In this document: one piece after another, positions 25,052 through 33,384 of the stretch
Position numbering within the stretch: the stretch's first letter is position 1
Layout of the letters: each line of letters begins with the position of its first letter
DNA from: Caballeronia mineralivorans PML1(12)
GTDB taxonomy: Bacteria; Pseudomonadota; Gammaproteobacteria; Burkholderiales; Burkholderiaceae
Length of the DNA stretch: 64,000 nt
Assembly: GCF_001028175.1 (NCBI RefSeq)
Contig: NZ_AEJF01000230.1
Span: 62,001 to 126,000, forward strand
Direction of reading: 5' to 3'
Notes under the pieces: model-generated
Database searches by the model: none
The model's input: the letters and a program-made list of their open reading frames with translations, nothing else
Told to the model about the DNA's origin: nothing
Position numbers and translations under genes: made by a program

Positions 25052-26111
25052 CTAGTCCATTGAACCCGATGAATCGCACCGGATGCGGCGCTTGGGGTTG
25101 GCGTACTTCCATTTCAACGGTGCGGCTTGCTTGTTGTACTGGCGGATATAGCGCATGAGCTTTTTGTCGAGGTCTTTGGTGCTGGTGAACACGCCGCGCG
25201 TGATGACATCGCGCTGAATGCGTGCAAGCCAGCTCTCAACCTGATTCAGCCATGACGAATAGGTGGGTGTGTAATGCATCGTGACGTTGGGATAATCGAG
25301 CAGGAACGTCTGGACAGCCGGTGTTTTGTGGCTGCTGACGTTGTCGCAGATCACGTGAATCTCTTGCGTGGTGCGGTGGGCCGACACGACCTCAGTGAGA
25401 AAGGCGACGAACTGGGCACTGGTGTGGCGCGATGCAGTCTTGCCCAGCACTTCGCCGGTGGCCGTGTTCAGCGCGGCGAACAAACTCAGGGTGCCATTGC
25501 GCTTGTATTCGAAGCCATGACTCTCGGCACGCCCGGGCGAGAGCGGCAACATCCGGTCCTTGCGGTCCAGCGCCTGAATCGCGGTCTTCTCGTCCACGCA
25601 GAACACCACCGCATGCGTCGGCGGGTTCAGGTACAGCCCGATGACGTCGGCCGCCTTCGTTTCAAAGTCGGGATCGTTGGACACCATGTGGGTGTCGAGT
25701 CGATGAGGACGGATATCGTGCTTGCGCCAGATGCGCTGCACCGTCATGAACGGCACGCCCAACGGCGCGGCGAGCTTGCGACTGCTCCAGTGGGTCGAGC
25801 CGTCCTTGCGGCTTACGTCTGAGCGTGTAATCAAGCACCCGGGCTTCCAGGCGTGCTAGATCCCGGCGCGGCGCACGGCCCGGATGTCGCCCAGACAGTC
25901 CCGCCAGACGCTCGCTCGCGAAGCGGGTTTTCCAGGTCGTGATGAAGCGCGAGTCGCATCGCAACTCATTCATGATCGCCTCGCGCGAGGCCCCGTGGTC
26001 GAGCGGCAGGATCAGCCGCGCACGTCGCACTTGACCTACGGCCATCGTGCGACTGCGTTGCATCGCCATCAATTCCTCGCGCTCGGCTTCGCTCAGATTC
26101 ATCTTGTCCAT
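25052..26111 (-). pseudogene. IS630-family DDE transposase, frameshifted
   Basis: The first part (26111 to about 25810) has the helix-turn-helix domain (MNELRCDSRFITTWKTRFASERLAGL). The second part carries the DDE domain: VVFCVDEKTAIQALDRKD, VICDNVSSHKTPAV and YTPTYSSWLNQVESW. They join around RRKPQ/DGSTHWSS only if one base is skipped (CAAGGACGG read as CAAGACGG). The stop codon TAG is part of the terminal CTAG. This may be a mutation or a programmed shift; a mutation is more likely because only one copy is seen. Confidence 0.8.
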
Positions 26112-26152
26112 GCACCGTTAGATCAGTGCAATTTCAATGGTTCAACCAACTA
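25053..26152 (-). mobile_element. IS630-family insertion sequence
   Basis: About 1.1 kb bounded by CTAG at both ends (25052-25055 and 26150-26153), fitting the TA target duplication of IS630. The two ends, read inward, match at 19 of 28 positions, including CTAGT, TTGAACC and GCAC. The element lies right after the ribbon-helix-helix gene. It carries one transposase gene interrupted by a frameshift. Confidence 0.8.
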
Positions 26153-26382
26153 GTACAGCATTTCGATCCCCCTAGCAGCGCACACGTCGCAGAAATCGCC
26201 TCGATTGAAACCGACGAATGCATCTATGTAGATATTTTTGTCCTCAATCATAGAGCGCATTACATGATCGGTAAGGCTGTATGTGTGATGTATTTTTCCG
26301 AGCGTGTAATCGAGCGATCCTTTGCGGTAAAGCGTGTCGTCGACTAATACTATTTAGACGGCCATGCTTTTACGCCCACCCG

Positions 26383-26706
26383 TCACGCGTGCGAGGCGCG
26401 TTCTAACACCTCGTCAGCCCACTGGTTGATGCTCTTGCCGGCTGCTGCGGCAGCAACACCAACGGCGGCATGCACCTCCGGCCGAATTCGCAGCATAAGC
26501 TTACCCGATGCAGGCTTTTGTGGATCACGGCCGGTCTTCGCGCAGTCATCGAGATAGTGATCGACGGCTTCATGGAAATCCGTTGTCAGTTCCTGCACGG
26601 TCTCGCCGTGGAAACTGATGCGATCCGACACGCCAAGCACGTGCCCGACAAAAATGTTGTCGCGCGGATCAAACTCAACCCGCGCCAAATACCCTTTGTA
26701 ACTCAT
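26383..26706 (-). CDS. hicB: HicB-family antitoxin
   Basis: Antitoxin of 107 residues. MSYKGYLARVEFDPRDNIFVGHVLGV is the partial RNase H-like toxin-binding fold. The C-terminal LMLRIRPEVHAAVGVAAAAAGKSINQWADEVL is the ribbon-helix-helix DNA-binding part. It begins 8 bases after the hicA stop; a longer start (26745) would overlap hicA. It would neutralise HicA and repress the palindrome upstream of hicA. Confidence 0.92.
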   Translation of the reverse strand: MSYKGYLARVEFDPRDNIFVGHVLGVSDRISFHGETVQELTTDFHEAVDHYLDDCAKTGRDPQKPASGKLMLRIRPEVHAAVGVAAAAAGKSINQWADEVLERASHA

Positions 26707-26714
26707 TGCGTTTA

Positions 26715-26969
26715 TCACGGCTTTACCCCCAATTCGATAAACCACTCTCGCAGTTCTTCCACCTGATACTTCTTCGCATCCTTGCCCGGATGCGGTCGAT
26801 GCAGATATCGTCGATGCCCCTTCAGTTCGAAGGCTACCCGCGAGCCAGAACCTTCCCTTACCTCACCGCCCAACGCGGTAACCAGTGATTCGATTTCCGC
26901 AAACACGATGTTGCTGTTTGTGGGCTTCCTGAATATCGCTTCTAGCGTCTTGGCGTGTTTGGATTTCAT
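26715..26969 (-). CDS. hicA: HicA-family toxin (mRNA interferase)
   Basis: Toxin of 84 residues with a double-stranded RNA-binding-like fold. LVTALGGEVREGSGSRVAFEL and the catalytic-histidine region YLHRPHPGKDAKKYQVEELREWF are present. It is the first gene of the pair and appears intact. HicA cleaves mRNA and tmRNA when HicB is lost. Confidence 0.9.
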   Translation of the reverse strand: MKSKHAKTLEAIFRKPTNSNIVFAEIESLVTALGGEVREGSGSRVAFELKGHRRYLHRPHPGKDAKKYQVEELREWFIELGVKP

Positions 26970-26985
26970 ACCGAAACGATAGCAT

Positions 26986-27001
26986 AAAGTGATATCACTT
27001 T
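26986..27001. promoter_or_regulatory. Perfect palindrome before hicA
   Basis: AAAGTGATATCACTTT is a perfect 16-bp palindrome 16 bases upstream of the hicA start, in an AT-rich promoter. It is the expected form of a HicB ribbon-helix-helix operator. Confidence 0.7.
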
Positions 27002-27430
27002 CAAGATTGCAATCATCGTTTGATATCGCATGAGGCGTTTCACGGGCGAGTCATCGTCACGGGGTCTAGGTTCGATGGAGGTAAGTCGGGGCGTGGACTT
27101 CGCCAAGAGCGACGTGGGAGAGCCGCCAAGGGGCCGGAATGGAGTAGGGAGGGGTAATTCAAGCCCAGCCCGACCCATCTCTCGTGCGGTTCGTGCCGTC
27201 CGTTCCAGCCGACTAGCGGCGGTCCCCCCTCCACGCCTGCCCGGTTCTTGTCTGCCTACTTTTGATGCAGCCGTGAATTCGGCGCGAGCCGCGCGGGTGC
27301 TAGGGCTTGAGCCGCATCGGATATTGTAAAAATGACGCATCTTGACGCGCAAAAGCGGGGTTCTGATGCAACGTTTACACGCGTTGCGCCCGGTTTTCAG
27401 GGTGAGACTTTTTGTTACTACAATATGTGC
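27002..27430. other. Gap without a convincing gene
   Basis: About 430 bases between hicAB and the second brnTA. Its left part is AT-rich; 27050-27320 is GC-rich. Open frames exist on both strands but none has a ribosome site or recognisable product. It may be the remains of a repeat; nothing firm is seen. Confidence 0.3.
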
Positions 27431-27727
27431 ATGTAAATCACATTCGACCCGGCGAAAGACGCCATCAACCAAAAAGGGCATGACGGCATCTCGCTTGCCG
27501 ATGCGTGCCGCTTCGATTGGGATAGCCTGCGGTATGAAGTCGATACCCGGTTCAATTATGGCGAGGAACGCTATCGCGGCTTCGGCTACATCGGTGGTCG
27601 GCTCCACATGGTCGCGTTCACGTTCCGAGATGAAACGATGCGCGTCATTAGCCTGCGCAAAGCAAACGCTAGAGAGGTGAGAGACTATGAGCAAGCGAGA
27701 AAAAACCCCTGCGGAAATCGAACATGA
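27431..27727 (+). pseudogene. brnT: BrnT-like toxin gene with a stop at codon 2
   Basis: From 27437 the frame reads ITFDPAKDAINQKGHDGISL, then RFNYGEERYRGFGYIGGR, MVAFTFRDETMRVISLRKAN and a stop at 27725. This is a complete BrnT body. It is preceded by ATG TAA (27431-27436), so the expected start codon is followed at once by a stop. The rest has no other disruption, and the downstream antitoxin overlaps it normally. Either the toxin is silenced by one point mutation or translation begins at a rare codon. Confidence 0.8.
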
Positions 27728-27953
27728 GTTCGATTCCGCCGAAGTGCCGAGCGCCAACATCAAGGCGATGCGGCCATTTTCGGAATTGCTGGAAAAAAAG
27801 CGCATGGGCCGCCCGCCCAAAGACAACCCGAAGGTGCTTGTCACCAGCCGGTACGACGCCGACATTATCGAGCGCTTCAGGGCCCAGGGTGACGGGTGGC
27901 AAACACGAATGAACGATGCGTTGCGCACGTACCTCAAAGAGCATCCGTTATAA
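27687..27953 (+). CDS. brnA: BrnA-like antitoxin
   Basis: Antitoxin of 88 residues, intact. The C-terminal VTSRYDADIIERFRAQGDGWQTRMNDALRTYL is close to that of the BrnA at 21901-22206 (both have GWQTRMNDAL). The N-terminal half (EIEHEFDSAEVPSANIKAM) differs. It overlaps the brnT body by 41 bases, the same arrangement as the first locus. Its toxin partner appears disabled. Confidence 0.9.
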   Translation: MSKREKTPAEIEHEFDSAEVPSANIKAMRPFSELLEKKRMGRPPKDNPKVLVTSRYDADIIERFRAQGDGWQTRMNDALRTYLKEHPL

Positions 27954-28119
27954 CAATTGTTTAACTTTGTGCCGCACGGAGCCGTTTAAAACAGACATAG
28001 TGACCTCTCGTAGAGGGCAAATTGTTTTATTTTCCTATGAGAGAAAAACATGTCTAATCACATTAATCCTGGGCCGAAGCCAAAACGTGAAGATGGTAAA
28101 GATGACCTACGGCATCATG

Positions 28120-28800
28120 TAAATCCACGAAATAGAAGTTGCCGTGATAGCTCTGCGCGGTCTTTGCGTTGGTGCTCAGAAAAATCAGTTCGGCACCATT
28201 GGTGCAAGAGAATGGTGTCGCCGGTTAGCTCCACTTGGGCTACTTCACGAGCGAACGCGCAGATGTATTGCCGGAACACGTGCACCTGCGCCTTGCTTGC
28301 CGACAAGAAAATTTGATTGCGGCCGGTTTCGAGCGCTTCATGCGAGAAATAGTAGGTCGCGCCGATCTGCCGCGACTTGAGCAAGTTGCGCGTGCGATTG
28401 TGGCCGTTGCGATACCAGACCTTTTGATAGTCGAACTGCGATTTGAGAAACGCGTCGTGCAGCTTCGCTTGTTGTTCCTCGGTGATCTGGTTGCGCACCG
28501 CTTTTTTCTTCGGTCCTTCATTGCGCGCCTTGATTGCCGGGTTCAGGTCCGACTCTTTACCTGTGTCGCTGTATTTGCGCACACGTGCCATGCGTTCAAG
28601 CTCGCGGCCGAGCAAGTCAATCTCTTTGAAGTCAACCGGGTCTTTGACTTCTTTGGCAATCAGCACGATCAGGCGCGTTTCAAGCGACGCCTCGACTTTC
28701 TCGGCAATCGTCGCTTTGTCCCAGCCGTCGCGCTGCTTCCACGATTCGATTGAAGTGCTGGAAACTGGAAGAGAAGCGCGCCAGATCAGGCGGCTAGAAG
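28120..28800 (-). pseudogene. P2-type terminase large subunit (gpP-like) fragment
   Basis: The minus strand encodes the DNA-binding start [20 protein letters not shown], then [36 protein letters not shown] and [18 protein letters not shown], the ATPase region of P2-like terminases. After ELTGDTILL the frame slips by one base and continues as [20 protein letters not shown] and then breaks off. Both ends are missing. It is a dead piece of a P2-like prophage. Confidence 0.8.
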
Positions 28801-28929
28801 GAGGGAATATGTTGTGTTTTGGAGATGCCTCTTACGGCGTTTAAAATTTGACATAACATAAATTATCAACTTTTAAGTTGTCCAGATAATTCAAAGTTAA
28901 GCGCTCGTTGATTGCAGCCGTAAACATAG

Positions 28930-28957
28930 GACCGGGCACCTATCCGGTCTTTTTTTT
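28930..28957 (+). terminator. Strong terminator-like hairpin, no obvious upstream gene on this strand
   Basis: GACCGG-N8-CCGGTC followed by eight T residues on the plus strand. The nearest gene on this strand ends almost 1 kb earlier at 27953, so it may end a small RNA or be a leftover. Confidence 0.75.
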
Positions 28958-28978
28958 CCGCTGTCAGTCGAGCCCATC

Positions 28979-29188
28979 ATGACACCCTCCACACGGAAAA
29001 TCCTCACCCGCCACAACGCCTCGCCAGTCACCGAATTTTCCTACTACGCACCGGCATACCGCTGCCGATCCTTTGCCGACTTCTACAGCGCAGCAACCGG
29101 ACCATCACCGAATGATTCAACGGCACACGAATCATTCCAACATGGGCCGTGGCCGTCCTACGTTTGCAAACCCTTGAACACGAACTGA
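28979..29188 (+). CDS. Doubtful 69-residue hypothetical protein
   Basis: An open frame beginning MTPSTRKILTRHNASPVTEF starts 21 bases after the T-run of a terminator-like hairpin. A second plus-strand frame from about 29107 (GTRIIPTWAVAVLRLQTLEH) looks at least as protein-like and overlaps its end. One decayed gene with a frameshift or stop near 29113 is possible. No family was recognised. Otherwise the stretch 28801-29317 shows no gene. Confidence 0.25.
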   Translation: MTPSTRKILTRHNASPVTEFSYYAPAYRCRSFADFYSAATGPSPNDSTAHESFQHGPWPSYVCKPLNTN

Positions 29189-29317
29189 AGCTCGACGAAA
29201 TGGGCGTCACACGCGACCTGGACGAACCCGCCACCAAAGACCACCGACGTGAACCCGCAGCAAACGCAGACGCATACGTGATCAATGCGAATGCGCCGGC
29301 CTTCCACGAGCGTAAAA

Positions 29318-29338
29318 AAACCCGCCAGCAGCGGGTTT
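29318..29338 (-). terminator. Terminator of the DUF29 gene
   Basis: AAACCCGC-CAGCA-GCGGGTTT is a perfect 8-bp stem with a 5-base loop. On the minus strand it is followed by a T-run, 22 bases after the DUF29 stop. Confidence 0.85.
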
Positions 29339-29359
29339 CATATTGGCAGCGCCGCAGCT

Positions 29360-29806
29360 TCACGCGCCCGGCCAAAAGCGTTCATCCAACGTCTGTTCGA
29401 TCGTATACGGACACACATCCGAAAACGTACTTTCAGGCAAGCCCGTTTCCCGCTCAGCCTCAATCTGCGCATAGCCATAAGCCGTCGCAAACGCAGCAGG
29501 CAACACCGACGCCAAACTTGGATTGTCATCCAAATGAGCCGCAACCTTACGCCGCTGCTCAATCACCGTCAGTTGCCAGCTACGCCCCCGAAACGCAGAC
29601 TGAAACTGCCATTTCAGCAGATGCGTCAACAGAACCGTCAGGCGATTCACCAGCTCACGCTTTTCACTGCGCCCCATGCTCTCGATTTCCTCTGCAATAT
29701 GACCAAGATCGGCATCGGCCAACCGCCCTTCGCGCAACAACGCTGCTTGCTCGTTCGCCCAGCCATAAAAATCCCGCTCATAAAGCGCGTCATGAGTCGC
29801 AGCCAT
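29360..29806 (-). CDS. DUF29 family protein
   Basis: A 148-residue protein with the DUF29 pattern: DALYERDFYGWANEQAALLR, ADADLGHIAEEIESMGRSEK, RLTVLLTHLLKWQFQ and a SWQLTVIEQRRKVAAHL helix. The function of the family is unknown; members are scattered in cyanobacteria and proteobacteria, often near mobile DNA. It is a single-gene unit with its own terminator in the toxin-antitoxin-rich island. Confidence 0.85.
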   Translation of the reverse strand: MAATHDALYERDFYGWANEQAALLREGRLADADLGHIAEEIESMGRSEKRELVNRLTVLLTHLLKWQFQSAFRGRSWQLTVIEQRRKVAAHLDDNPSLASVLPAAFATAYGYAQIEAERETGLPESTFSDVCPYTIEQTLDERFWPGA

Positions 29807-30144
29807 CAGATCACCCCATTCAAGCTATTGGCACACGAAAAAAGTATAGCATCCGCTCAGACGGTGTTCCCGGTCGCCATCCAGAACACCCCGCTCCCGT
29901 CGTTCCAGAGCCGTTGCGCACTGCCGAAATTAGCCCCGTTTGCCAGAAGTAGCCCCAATCGCTCGCGACATCTTGAGCCAAATAGAAATGTCGTGTTTTG
30001 GTGCTGGTGCGATGCTGGGAGCCTCCAATCCAACGATGGGAGCTCGCCATGCAGCCAACCGAACTGGTGACGTTCGCCGTGAACTCGCGACCGTCCCCTT
30101 ATTGGTGTGCGCCGTGCAAAGGCTGCGCTTTTCCGTTGTGTCTG
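29807..30144. other. Gap without a convincing gene
   Basis: About 340 bases between the DUF29 start and the vapC stop. A plus-strand frame from 30049 (MQPTELVTFAVNSRP, then two CxxC) has plausible codon use but no clear ribosome site or end. It is left unassigned. Confidence 0.3.
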
Positions 30145-30546
30145 CTACAGCCAGTTCTCAACTTTCAGCCCCGGCACGCGCCGGAACTCCCGCTCGTTAT
30201 TCGTGACCACAACAGCGCCGACGCAGCGTGCATGTGAAGCGATCAAGAGATCGTTCGCGCCGATCATCTGACCGCTTTTATGTAGATGCGCGCGAATCTC
30301 CGCATAGTGCTCGGCGGCTTCTTCAGGCCACTCCATTACTGTCAAGTGTTTCACAAAGGCGTCCAGCGCCGGCCGATTGCGTTTTGCCTGCGACGACAAC
30401 TTGATACCAAACAGCAACTCCGCAAGAGAGATAACTGAAATCGCTTGTTCATCAATCGGCGTTGCCAGCAGCTTCCCGCGTAGATTTTCGGACGGGCCAC
30501 GCATTACAAATGCACACGTGTCAGTGTCGAGCATGTACAACTGCAT
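30145..30546 (-). CDS. vapC: VapC-family PIN-domain toxin
   Basis: Toxin ribonuclease of 133 residues. Acidic PIN residues are seen in YMLDTDTCAF (first Asp), ISLAELLFGIKLS (Glu), MIGANDLLIASHAR (Asp) and VTNNEREF. All needed positions are present. It starts in a TGATG overlap with vapB, so the antitoxin is translated first. The targets of such enzymes are usually initiator tRNA or rRNA. Confidence 0.94.
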   Translation of the reverse strand: MQLYMLDTDTCAFVMRGPSENLRGKLLATPIDEQAISVISLAELLFGIKLSSQAKRNRPALDAFVKHLTVMEWPEEAAEHYAEIRAHLHKSGQMIGANDLLIASHARCVGAVVVTNNEREFRRVPGLKVENWL

Positions 30547-30776
30547 CAGATCGGCTCCCGGTCCTGAACAGGCAAATCGATCACGTCCTCCATGAAGTCA
30601 GGCGTTGCACGCGGCCCCGACGCAAGATATTCGGCCCACGAGTCCGGCTTCGGAGAAAGAACAATGCGTTCCCCATCACGGCTGATAAAGACCTCTTTTC
30701 CCTCAAAACGAAATTCGGCGGGAAGCCGAACGGCCTGGCTGCCGCCGCTAGTGAATAACTTTGCAATACGAGACAT
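30546..30776 (-). CDS. vapB: VapB-family antitoxin
   Basis: AbrB/MazE-like antitoxin of 76 residues. [40 protein letters not shown] is the swapped-hairpin DNA-binding domain; the rest, up to [10 protein letters not shown], is the toxin-binding tail. The start at 30776 fits the family; the open frame further upstream runs into the operator repeats. Confidence 0.93.
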   Translation of the reverse strand: MSRIAKLFTSGGSQAVRLPAEFRFEGKEVFISRDGERIVLSPKPDSWAEYLASGPRATPDFMEDVIDLPVQDREPI

Positions 30777-30817
30777 GTCGAACTCCGGTCCATGAATCAA
30801 CGTAGCTACAAGTATAG

Positions 30818-30829
30818 CTACTATAGTAG
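30818..30829. promoter_or_regulatory. Palindromic operator before vapB
   Basis: CTACTATAGTAG is a perfect 12-bp palindrome 42 bases before vapB. Related half-sites flank it: GTATAGCTA just before and TCTACTATAGCT at 30841-30852. This is a probable VapBC autoregulatory site. The rest of 30853-31094 shows no gene. Confidence 0.6.
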
Positions 30830-31094
30830 GTATGTCAATATCTACTATAGCTCGCACGGCAACCATTCGGCCTGTTTGTGACTGCCGCGCTGATGTTTCT
30901 GCTCATGACGCACGGCACCGCTTGATCCTAATGGGTGTGTGGCGCGATCCGTCGCAGCCATGATGTGAAGAACCGGGCGCGTTCAGCCCCTGCGATTGGG
31001 ACGCAGCAACAGAAACTGGCCGCCGGCGCGGCCATGGTATTGACTGCTCTCTTGACCCCGGCCCGCTTGGGTAATTACAAGGCAAGTCACTCGC

Positions 31095-32126
31095 TTACGC
31101 GGTACGTTGAGGCGGCATCGTGAAGAAGGCATGCATGGCGTGCCAGATGCGGTGCCGGTTGATGCCAAGCACCGCGACATGGGCGACCCCCTTGATCTCA
31201 CAGAATTGTTTGTCTTTGTTCGGCAGTTGCGAGAAGAAATCGAGCAATTCAGCATCCGTCGCATTGCCGTCGTGTTCGGCTCTCGTCATGCAAACGGAAC
31301 ACTGAAGCCTTTTGGGGTCGACCATCGGCATGTGGATCGCCATGTCGACATAGGTTCCGTTCGGCGTCCGGTTCGTCAGCTTCAGCTCGTAGTCACCCAA
31401 GGCTTTCGGTACTGCCGGGTCGACCGTCGACGGGTCATCGCGCGAAAAAATGGCGTCAAAGCTCGCTTGCGAGGTCGGCCGGAAATTGCTGGCTGTAAGG
31501 TTCGCAATGTTCGCGCGCCGCTTCATGATCTCGGGCGCGCCCTCCCCGGTATGGGTGAACGCATCGAGCACAATGCGATCGACTCGCTCCGGCTCTTCCA
31601 TTGCAAAGACACCCAGACGAATCGAGCCAGAAGACTGGCCGTAGAACATGACCTTCTTCTGTCCCGTAACGTGTTCGACAATCGGCAGCGCGGCTTTCAA
31701 GTCTTCGACGCCAGATCTGATATTGGAGTTCGATTCGGTCTTGGACGAACGGCCGTAGTTCTCATGATCCATGGTCCAGACGTCAAAGCCGTATCTTGCG
31801 AACTCGTCCATGAACGAGTAGTTTGCCGATCCGGGTACCTGCAGGTCAAAACCGCCCCGCCCCGAGAACGACGAGCCATGCACCAGGAACAATACCGGCT
31901 TCGGGCCCGCACCTGCGTTTGCGCCGTCTGCGAGGCGCTTGCGGTACAGGTACAGTTTCACCGCGCCTTTTTGCGCCCAATAATCTTCGGCAACGATCTG
32001 GGTGGTTGCAGCGCTGGTGCTTATCGGTATCACGGCCGTGGTGACCAATGTCAGTGCTGCGCCTTGCAAAAAACGACGTCGCTGTAATACGTTCTGCTTC
32101 TCACTCACATCGCCCACATCGCTCAT
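31095..32126 (-). CDS. Tat-exported alpha/beta hydrolase
   Basis: A 343-residue hydrolase with a twin-arginine signal: QRRRFLQGAALTLVTTAV and a cleavage region near STSAA. The mature protein has the oxyanion-hole HGSSFSG, the nucleophile elbow GQSSG (in KVMFYGQSSGSIRLG) and a late GVAHVAV histidine region. It is expected to act in the periplasm on an ester or lactone. It lies at the end of a minus-strand run of exported proteins (FAH-fold enzyme, ModA-like receptor, beta-propeller, porin), so it may process a substrate that enters through the porin. Confidence 0.88.
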   Translation of the reverse strand: MSDVGDVSEKQNVLQRRRFLQGAALTLVTTAVIPISTSAATTQIVAEDYWAQKGAVKLYLYRKRLADGANAGAGPKPVLFLVHGSSFSGRGGFDLQVPGSANYSFMDEFARYGFDVWTMDHENYGRSSKTESNSNIRSGVEDLKAALPIVEHVTGQKKVMFYGQSSGSIRLGVFAMEEPERVDRIVLDAFTHTGEGAPEIMKRRANIANLTASNFRPTSQASFDAIFSRDDPSTVDPAVPKALGDYELKLTNRTPNGTYVDMAIHMPMVDPKRLQCSVCMTRAEHDGNATDAELLDFFSQLPNKDKQFCEIKGVAHVAVLGINRHRIWHAMHAFFTMPPQRTA

Positions 32127-32262
32127 TCTGATTCCCTATGACTGTCCAACTATATTGACCACGCCAGCTTTGACCACGCCAACGCCGGCCTGTCGATCAG
32201 GCCGCCGGCCAAGTCAATTGCCCCGGCGGCGACTTCCCCCTATTCCCTCGCGACACCTGCCG

Positions 32263-33303
32263 CTACGCAGTGACCTGACGAATCACATTGCGAATCACGC
32301 CGATCCGATCGATTTCGGTTTCCATCACGTCGCCAGGTTTCAGGAACTCCGGCGGGTTGCGAGCGGCGCCAATGCCCGATGGTGTCCCCGTTGCGATGAT
32401 GTCGCCGGGCTCGAGGGTCAGACCCAGAGACAACTCGGCGATGATGCGCGGCACCTTGAAATACATCTGACTCGTGTTGATTTGCTGCTTCACCACACCG
32501 TTCACACGCGTGGTCAGTTGCAGGTTGTTGTAGTCGATGTCGCTGGCCGGAATGATCCAGGGGCCAATCGGGCCGTGACCGTCCAGGCTCTTGCCCTTGA
32601 ACCATTGGCCGCCGTGATCGACCTGCATGTCACGCGCGGTCGTGTCGTTGATTACGGCATAGCCGAACACGTACTGCATCGCGTCGGCTTCCGCGATGTT
32701 ATAGCCACGCTTGCCAATAATGACCGCCAATTCGCCCTCCCAATCGATCTTCACGGACACCGACGGATTGAAGGGGATGGGGTCAAAGGGACCGTTGATG
32801 GTGTGCGTGCCCTTGGTAAAGAACACCGGGTGCTTCGGCAGAGCTGCCTGCTTTGCGGTCAGACTCTCACCGAAATGCTCCAGGTAGTTCCACCCAACAG
32901 CGTAGACGTTGCGGGCAGGAACCGGAATCGGCGCCAAGAGCCGCACGTTGTCAAGCGACGCGTGCGGCCGCCCGGAGGCAGCGCATCGACGCGCCTGCGC
33001 GATGGCATCGGGCCCGGCGGTGATCAACGAGACCATGTTCGCCGGGTCGAAGGCCAGCGTCATACCCAAGTCCCGGGCGGTCGCGCCGAGGTCAATTACC
33101 ATGCCCTGCGCCGTCACCGCGCCAAGGCGCGGCGCCTCTGCTGCAGCATGGCGATAGGTCACCAACCGCAATGCATTGCCGGCCGGTCCTGGCTCTACGG
33201 GAACCTTGATTGCTGCAGGAGTCGCTCCAGCTCGAGTGATCACTGCCGAGCTGAGGGCGAGCCCCGTGCCTATTTTAAGGAGGGTGCGGCGCGCTTTGTC
33301 CAA
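32263..33303 (-). CDS. Fumarylacetoacetate hydrolase-family protein with a Tat-type signal
   Basis: FAH-superfamily protein of 346 residues. The C-terminal catalytic domain shows VGWNYLEHFGE, the metal ligands in WEGELAVIIGK and NDTTARDMQ, FKGKSLDGHGPIGPW and GTPSGIGAARNPPEFLKPGD. The start is a TTG at 33303 with AAGGAG 6 bases before it. That start adds ARRTLLKIGTGLALSSAV, a twin-arginine-like export signal, which is unusual because FAH enzymes are normally cytoplasmic. It would hydrolyse a C-C bond of a diketo acid or a similar compound. Confidence 0.85.
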   Translation of the reverse strand: MDKARRTLLKIGTGLALSSAVITRAGATPAAIKVPVEPGPAGNALRLVTYRHAAAEAPRLGAVTAQGMVIDLGATARDLGMTLAFDPANMVSLITAGPDAIAQARRCAASGRPHASLDNVRLLAPIPVPARNVYAVGWNYLEHFGESLTAKQAALPKHPVFFTKGTHTINGPFDPIPFNPSVSVKIDWEGELAVIIGKRGYNIAEADAMQYVFGYAVINDTTARDMQVDHGGQWFKGKSLDGHGPIGPWIIPASDIDYNNLQLTTRVNGVVKQQINTSQMYFKVPRIIAELSLGLTLEPGDIIATGTPSGIGAARNPPEFLKPGDVMETEIDRIGVIRNVIRQVTA

Positions 33304-33384
33304 GATCGCTCCTTCTAAGTAGCAAACCTAGATAATAGTGCCTGGGAAACCTGGCAACGTGTGGCTAACGAGGTCCGGCTCCAG

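Noticed and set aside
26966-27937. A 323-codon minus-strand frame across the second brnTA
   Set aside because: It runs antisense to the clear BrnT and BrnA sequences and has no family features.
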